A stretch of DNA of 64,000 bases from Apodemus sylvaticus (lineage: Eukaryota; Chordata; Mammalia; Rodentia; Muridae). Where the stretch lies: NCBI RefSeq assembly GCF_947179515.1, contig NC_067482.1, positions 79,163,444 through 79,227,443 of the forward strand. Direction: 5' to 3'. The notes beneath the pieces were generated by a model. That model was given only the letters and a program-made list of their open reading frames with translations, was not told where the DNA came from and ran no database searches. Within the stretch, counting starts at the first letter, position 1; every line of letters starts with the position of its first letter. The translations under genes were made by a program, and so were the position numbers. Positions 58,801-64,000 of the stretch are shown piece by piece.

Positions 58801-60031
58801 GGAAAGAGCTTCGGGGCTGGAAGAGAGACAAGAAAGACCACGGGAAGCAGAGAGCAAGAGTTAACTCGGTCTCTGACTGTGCCATCTACCACCCACCTCT
58901 GCCCACGGGGCTGCAAAGCGTGAGCCTCAGCCAGGTATATTTGAGGTCTAGCTCCCAATCTGTACAAGGGTTGTGACCAGCAAGCCTCCTCCTATGGCAA
59001 CACCAGCCTGAGTCCTACTGGGCCTGGTGGCTCAAAAGCCCTGGGAACTGTAAAGCATCTGGACAGGTTAGGGTCAATGTCAACTTCTCAGGCCCCTCCT
59101 TTGGCTCCGCGTTCACCCAGCCTGCCCCCAGGTAATGGTTCAGTCTCTTGTTCCCATGTGACTTCATCACCAGAACTTCACAACTTACCTTTAACAACAA
59201 ACAGACGCTTCAGTGTTTCAGGATAATTTTCTTCAAACATGGTGAGAAACTAGGGGACAGAATTGGTCTAGTTTCAGTAGCTCAGGCCTGCAGGCCACAG
59301 CACCCCCAACCCTCTGAGTTAGCCTAGCTGAGCAGTCCCTCCTGCCCCCAAACCCTGCCTCTCACCTCTCCATAGGCCTCCACTGCAGGTTTCCAGAGGT
59401 GCTTGAGGCCGAGTCCCTCACAGTCATAAATCATGGTGATGGTCTCTATCTTCTTCCCTAGCTACAGGGAACAGACAGACAGGAAGCCATCACTCCACCC
59501 TGCTGGAGGACTAATTCGGGGCCAATGCTAATTGCTCAGGTATATACAGAACAAGCAGTGGCTGGGGGCTGGGCCTGAGGATTTTCACATGTAGATAACG
59601 CCTAGGGAGGAATACTGACCTAGACAAACTGTTCTCATCTAGCAAATGACTGGGTGGATCAAGATCATGTCTGAGGTCCCCTCTGTCCTTCTGGTCCTCC
59701 TGGGGGCCTCTGCTGTCTTGTCAATTACTGTATGCTCCCTGGGTAGCACCCATGCAGCTCCTAGACCTCTTTCTCAGGCACAGATGTTCCACCCTGCCTA
59801 AGCTCTAAGGAAGCAACAAGTTGAACCCCTTTTGCGTGCCCAGCCTCTCAGGGGTTCTGTACTGAATCAGCTTTTTGTGAGCCTCTTCAAATAATAGTGC
59901 TGAGAGGCTCCCATACTTTAACACATCTGCAGCTGCTGGGTGGGGACGGGAGGTAGGGGGAAAGGTGAGGAACACCTCCATCTTGGTCCTCAGTCCTTCC
60001 TTTCTTTTTAAAAAATTACATTTGTGTGTGT

Positions 60032-60078
<47 letters not shown>

Positions 60079-62117
60079 CGTGCATGCCTGTGTCTCTGTG
60101 TCTGTGTATCCATGCTACAGTGTGCAGCTCAGAAGACAATTCGGGGAAGCTGTCTCTCCTCTTCCACTCCATAGGTTCTCAGGCTCACTGGCAAGTCTGT
60201 TTACCAGCTGAACCCTCTCTTCAGTCTCTGTCTTAGCAAGGGAAATGTGGCCCCTATCTCTTGAAAGTACACTTGAAGGCGCAGGGGTTCTGGGTTCATC
60301 TGTGTCAGGAGTACCCCCACCCCCATACTTGCCCAAAGGTAGCTAATCCAAAACAAGATCTCACTGGTCCTCACAGAAACGAATGACGTTCTCCAACAAT
60401 GTAGTGCGATGGTTTCCTTTGTCTTTCTGGGGTTGTTGTGCTGAGAATTAAACCTAGGCCCCTGCCTGTGTGAGGCCAGCGGCCTGTCCCTGAGTGACAT
60501 CTCCAGCTATAATAATGTATAGTTTTTGCTTTTCTTTTGCTTGTGTCTAGGGTCTCCCTATATAGACCAGGCTAGCTTCAAAACCAAATTCCTCTTGCCT
60601 CAGACTCATGAGTTGTGGGATTGCAGGTGTGTTCCACCCCACTTGCTGCAGTGCAGGGTGGTTTTTGCCGTAGTGGGTGGGGAAGCCCTGGGTGTGCTGT
60701 GAGCTCTGTACCAGCTGGGCTCCAGCCCTCACCCTAGTGAGGTTTTAGTAAGCCAAGCATCTTCAGATGCCTAAAAGATGCCTTTTATTCCCAGATCCTT
60801 CCTGTACACCGTTCCTATACTTTGTGGGAATTCATCGTGGCAATAACGGATGGGTGTTTTAAGTTTTACTTAGCAAAAGTATAACAATATGGAGATGTAG
60901 TTCAGTGATGGAGTAGAACACTTGCCTAACATGCCCAAGGCCCTGGGTTCAGTCTTCAGGCAAAGAAATGAAGGGAGAGAAGAAACAAGAGAGAGAAGAG
61001 AAGAACGATGGATTGGTGACACCGTGTTCATATAAAACCCTGAGATTTCAGGTCTATGAAATGCAAACCCTGAGGCTGTGCCTCCACCTGTGTGTCATAC
61101 CCTGCCTCTCCTTGAATGCCACCGCCGTGATCTGGTCACTCTCAGTGGCAGACAGGCCACCCACCTTTGTGGTCTGCTGGATACATTCCTGCAGAAGCAG
61201 CTCACAGTCTCTCATCTTGGTCCTGAGCAGGTCCTGCTTGGAGGCGGAGAACAGCAGACCCTTGGCATCCAGAGGGCCAATGATGTCGTACCAGACAGGG
61301 CAGCCGTCCAGGTCGTAGCCACACCTGCCACCTGACAGATACTGTTGGATCACCTGGCCAAAGACATAGTAAAAACACCTGGTGGGCAGGCCCAGAACAT
61401 CCACGCCTTTCCTAGGTTAAATAGTCTCTCCCTCTACCTCTCTCCCTTGGATGCCAAAAGATACCTATTTTGCAACTATAGGGACTCCTTTGGCATTGTC
61501 AGCCTGTCATCTGAGGCTCCCAACCCAGAAGACCATGATATGGACTGTGAGTCTTAGAAGCATCCCTTACACAGGAATGGAGTGGGACAATTTGTCCTCA
61601 CCTCTGGTGGCTGCCAGCTGATGATTTTGTCAATGTCCTTTTGCTTCCGGAATTCCACATGCTGCAAATACACAGATTTAGGAAGCACAAGGTGGGAGAA
61701 TTAGGAAGTGTAAGGTATGCGGTGGGGGTGGGATCTTGAATAGGAAGGACTAGGTCAGTACAAGCTGACCACCTAGCACAGGTGACCCCTAGAAGGACCT
61801 GAACAGGAGTAGAAAAGGAGGCCTCAGTTTCTTCAGATATCTCAGCAAGATTATCATGCTGAGATTATCATGGTTGGCTGGTCTGGAAGTAGGAAAGCCT
61901 GATAATTCCAGGGAAGGAAATGCACTTTGGCCCTCGGGGATAAAGCAACAATCGTTGGCTAACAGCTGGGTCACACAAACCAAAATCTATGATGGGGTGG
62001 GTGATGGGTAGGCAGGAGAAGTCCAGGCAAGATGTGAGTCGGATAGGAGGAACTAGTATCAGTAGATGCTCACCTTCCGGAGCATGGCCTCGGACTTCTG
62101 CAGGTCAAAGCTTCGGG
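48617..62117 (-). CDS. Sec14l2: Sec14l2 (supernatant protein factor / alpha-tocopherol-associated protein), coding exons 3-12; exons 1-2 outside window
   Basis: Cytosolic lipid-transfer protein known to bind alpha-tocopherol, squalene and phosphoinositides and to stimulate squalene epoxidation in sterol synthesis. Minus-strand exons: 62117-62074, 61661-61602, 61353-61165, 59461-59366, 59249-59189, 58816-58733, 54252-54146, 54063-53924, 53807-53638, 48747-48617 (TAA 48619-48617). All have AG/GT borders and phases join. With the 130 nt expected from exons 1-2 the protein would be 403 residues, the family length. Signatures: [70 protein letters not shown], the SEC14L2-type [18 protein letters not shown], and a GOLD domain ending GAGTPK. 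Intron 11 is 4.9 kb; the intron between exons 8 and 9 carries the Rpl29 retropseudogene. No exon 2 match is visible between 62118 and 64000. Confidence 0.96.
49478..49560 (+). repeat. B1 SINE fragment
   Basis: CATGATGGTACACCTGTAAT and AAGTTCAAGGCCAGCCTGGA. Confidence 0.7.
50562..50632 (+). repeat. ID SINE
   Basis: GGGTTAGAGCACTTGCCTAG and GAGCTCTGGGTTGAATTCC. Confidence 0.75.
51745..51905 (-). repeat. B2-family SINE, antisense
   Basis: TTAGAAGAGGGCATCGGATC and CAGGACCTCTGGAAGAGCTC. Confidence 0.85.
52310..52440 (+). repeat. MIR SINE
   Basis: GCTGAGTCATTTGCCCAAGT core with flanking MIR-like order. Confidence 0.65.
52545..52680 (+). repeat. (TACTA)n / ACTATACTAT microsatellite
   Basis: About 135 bp of TACTATAC units degrading into TACCATAC, in Sec14l2 intron 11. 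Confidence 0.94.
53272..53358 (-). repeat. B1 SINE fragment, antisense
   Basis: GTACCTCAGGCTGGCTTCAA and CCCCACCATGCCCAGC. Confidence 0.75.
54362..54440 (+). repeat. B1-like fragment
   Basis: TGCTGGGCATGGGGCACAG and GAGAGCAGCCTTGGCTCCAT. Confidence 0.5.
55620..56035 (-). repeat. SINE cluster, antisense: B1, B3, B1
   Basis: B1 at 55620-55702 (GAAACAGGGTCTCTGTAACC), a B3 at about 55775-55952 that contains a TG run (55769-55803), and a B1 remnant to 56035. Confidence 0.65.
57338..58590 (+). pseudogene. Rpl29 processed pseudogene, split by an L1 insertion
   Basis: Intronless copy of the mRNA for ribosomal protein L29, antisense within a Sec14l2 intron. The 5' part (from about 57350) encodes [12 protein letters not shown] and stops at 57445. 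The rest resumes at 58070 with [13 protein letters not shown] and ends at a TAG (58450-58452). It then carries a 3' UTR with AATAAA near 58547 and an A-rich tail to about 58590. Lesions seen directly: the start codon reads ACA; an insertion of about 0.62 kb divides the reading frame; a single-base deletion after HNKKG shifts the frame, so the C-terminal half is open from 58174 only in another frame. The ORF at 58174-58452 (RANSAKAV to APVKAP) is this remnant and not a gene. The 5' boundary is approximate. Confidence 0.93.
57446..58069 (+). mobile_element. 5'-truncated L1 3' end inserted in the Rpl29 pseudogene
   Basis: About 624 bp resembling the murid L1 3' UTR: a GGAGGAG/GGGGTTGGGGG-rich stretch near 57940-57980, then an A-rich tail at 58050-58069. 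It is bounded by near-identical 19-bp copies at 57427-57445 and 58070-58088 (AAGAAACCCNGGNCACAAA, two mismatches), which are the target-site duplication. No L1 ORF survives. Confidence 0.8.
60005..60235 (-). repeat. B3 SINE, antisense, with TG/CG tract
   Basis: TG run at 60024-60080 ending in CGCGCGCG, then CAGCTCAGAAGACAATTCGG and TTACCAGCTGAACCCTCTC. Confidence 0.75.
60405..60645 (-). repeat. ID-like and B1 SINEs, antisense
   Basis: ID-like at 60405-60515 (GAATTAAACCTAGGCCCCTG), B1 at about 60535-60645 (GGGTCTCCCTATATAGACCA). Confidence 0.6.
60890..60962 (+). repeat. ID SINE
   Basis: GATGTAGTTCAGTGATGGAG and AAGGCCCTGGGTTCAGTC. Confidence 0.8.
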
Positions 62118-63419
62118 CTGTAACAGAAGCATGGTCAGGGGTGGGCATCAGACTGCATGTCTTAAGGACCCGTTTTTCCCAGGCTGGGGCCAAGTCCCCT
62201 TGTGGGTTCCCCCAACCAACTGTCAGCTTTGGCTCAGAGCCTTCACCAAGGGCTTGCAGAACGGTACAGCCCTGAGTTTGTGGGATAGACAGGTCAAGTG
62301 CAAGGCAGTTGGGACTGGGTAGCCTGGTAACCGTGGGGTCAGAGTATCCAGGAAGATAACCAGGTAAAGGGTCTTATCTCAGAGAAAGTGAACCCTGGAT
62401 CCTTTTATCAATTGGCCATACCCTGCGAGGACAAAATTTATCTCTGCCAAAGTATAACATCAAGCCCTGAGAAATTGATCCACAGTTCAAAGATGAACAC
62501 AGCTGCCCCAGAATCTGGGGCCAGAGTTGGCCAAACATCCTGAAAAGGGAGAGGAGTCCGTATGCCTCCAGCTGATCCTGACATGTCTCTAAATGCCCTT
62601 AAAGGAGCATAACGGATTCTTGAGTCAGTTCACCTGGGCCCACTACAAGTTGTCCTCAAATCTGAACCCAAGATTTCACTGTCCCTGAGGCCACTCCTGA
62701 TAACCAGTTGCATGTGTACCGGGTCAGTTGTATGCTGCCCTCTTCTCCAGAGACAGGGCTGTCTCCCCCATCATCTCACAGCCCTCCCAAAACATGCATT
62801 CTGCGCTCTCCTCCGGGGGCTTCCCCCCATGGTGCAGCCTGTCCTTGGAGCCTTCTTTTCTCACACTCAGTGTCATGACCATCCTAATGGCTTCCCTTTG
62901 GATGTTGTTCCCCCTGGTCCGGGCCCTCTCAGGAGAGCCTCCTGAGCTGAGCCCAGGTGTTGTTGTCCCTTCTCCAATAAACCCTCAGAATTCTCTTGGC
63001 AGCAGTCATGCCTTTCATTCAAGTGGAGCTTAGAGTCAACTAAAACCCCAAATCCTTCACACCTGTGCACCGGCTAAACCTCCACCCCCTCCATAGAGAG
63101 GCAGGGCCTTGGACACAGCTCCCATCTCTTCACCACAGTGCCCCTCATTCCATCCATTCAGAGAGTTTCTGAAACTCTCAGCCACGTGGCCTCTGACCTA
63201 TGAACTGTCCCTCCTGGCTGCACATCCTCCATGGATTTAATTGGCGTCTAGATCTGCTGATAGCTCTGGAATCCCGACATGCAGGCTGCCCTTTGGGCTG
63301 TCACCGATCCCATCACCATTGCTCTCCGGGCACGGGCGCAGACTCCCTGACTGCATCCTTGAAGTCCCGTCCTCTATCTGAGTCAGGACGGTATGTCTAA
63401 AGGTCTGACCAAACCTGGG

Positions 63420-63530
63420 TGTGGGGCCTTGGTGGGCTGAGACAGCAGGGTCTCAAGTTTGAAGTCAGCCAGGGCGACATAGGAAGTTCAGGTTTACTCA
63501 TGCTACGTATTGAAACACTGTCTTAGGAAG
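63420..63530 (+). repeat. Old B1-like SINE
   Basis: GTTTGAAGTCAGCCAGGGCG and AAACACTGTCTTAGGAAGA. Confidence 0.5.
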
Positions 63531-63610
63531 AAAGAGAGGAAGAAAGAAAAGAAAGAAAGAGAGAGGGAAGGAGGGAGGGATGGAGGAGAGAGAGAGAGAG
63601 AGAGAGAGGA

Positions 63611-63640
<30 letters not shown>
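63528..63640 (+). repeat. (GA)n / GGAA purine tract
   Basis: About 110 bp purine run with one T; minus-strand Ser/Leu frames here are artefacts. Confidence 0.94.
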
Positions 63641-63641
<1 letters not shown>

Positions 63642-63644
63642 GGA

Positions 63645-63800
63645 AGATGGGCAAGGCCAGTAAGATGGGTCAAAGGATAGAGGATCATACTGTGCAAGCC
63701 CAGCAACCCGACAACTTGAGTTTGCTCCCCAGAATTCCTGTAACAGAAGGTAACTACACAGAGTTTTCCATGCCCCTCCACGTGTGCACCGCGGCACGCA
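63645..63800 (+). repeat. B3/B4-type SINE
   Basis: GGCCAGTAAGATGGGTCAAA head and CAACTTGAGTTTGCTCCCCA. Confidence 0.5.
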
Positions 63801-64000
63801 CTCTCCACCCCCAATCTCTCTCTTACTGCCCTTGCTCCCCGCTCCCCCCACACATACTACACATCTTAAAGTACTTTTTAAATACAAGAGAAAACTAGAA
63901 AGGGCTGGCCAGGCCACCGCCACCACATGTCCCAGACCCTTTCTGGCGGTCTGAGCGGCCACTCTGGCAAGCGGGGCTTTGGAATCTCCTCACTGCCACC

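Larger units (their letters stand above)
62118..64000 (-). other. Sec14l2 intron 2 (5' part outside window)
   Basis: Sequence upstream of Sec14l2 exon 3. I searched by eye for the expected exon 2 (FRENVQDVLP to FLLRWLR) and saw none. It holds GA-rich and SINE-derived sequence after 63420. Confidence 0.65.

Noticed and set aside
62118..64000. Search for Sec14l2 exons 1 and 2
   Set aside because: No sequence encoding FRENVQDVLP or MSGRVGDLSP is visible on the minus strand here; they must lie past the window.

Overview
This is nuclear DNA from a murid rodent, mouse or rat. I could not separate the two by eye. The evidence is spliced multi-exon genes with GT-AG introns, B1, B2/B3 and ID SINEs, rodent L1 and LTR pieces, and abundant microsatellites. 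The window covers the Sec14-like lipid-transfer cluster that corresponds to human 22q12.2, read in the order Sec14l4 (+), Sec14l3 (+), Mtfp1 (-), Sec14l2 (-).

Layout. 1-4375: the last seven coding exons of Sec14l4 on the + strand; its first five exons lie before base 1. 4376-17.7 kb: intergenic DNA full of SINEs, L1 3' pieces and CA/TG tracts, plus a pair of inverted 155-bp repeats. 17.79-28.65 kb: the complete Sec14l3 gene, 12 coding exons, with several unusually large tandem-repeat arrays in its introns. 28.65-42.1 kb: intergenic DNA between two convergent genes, holding L1, LTR, hAT and MIR relics. 42.1-45.4 kb: complete Mtfp1 on the - strand, three coding exons. 45.4-47.3 kb: the Mtfp1 upstream region with a GC-rich candidate promoter. 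47.3-62.1 kb: the 3' UTR and coding exons 3-12 of Sec14l2 on the - strand; exons 1-2 lie beyond base 64000. A broken Rpl29 retrocopy, itself split by an L1 insertion, lies antisense in a Sec14l2 intron.

How the genes relate. The three Sec14-like proteins share one architecture: an N-terminal CRAL-TRIO helical region, a CRAL-TRIO lipid-binding pocket and a C-terminal GOLD beta-sandwich. In the exons visible here, coding-exon lengths and phases are identical across the paralogs except for the last exon, so the cluster arose by duplication of a whole gene. Mtfp1 is unrelated: it encodes an inner-mitochondrial-membrane fission factor and lies 3' of Sec14l2 in the same orientation.

I found no CRISPR array, operon, functional non-coding RNA gene or bacterial-type system. 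The less ordinary signals are an in-frame tandem splice donor in Sec14l3, the L1-split Rpl29 pseudogene with its target-site duplication, the minisatellites pressed against Sec14l3 exons, the inverted 155-bp repeat pair, and a YY1-motif, GC-rich element about 1.5 kb upstream of Mtfp1.
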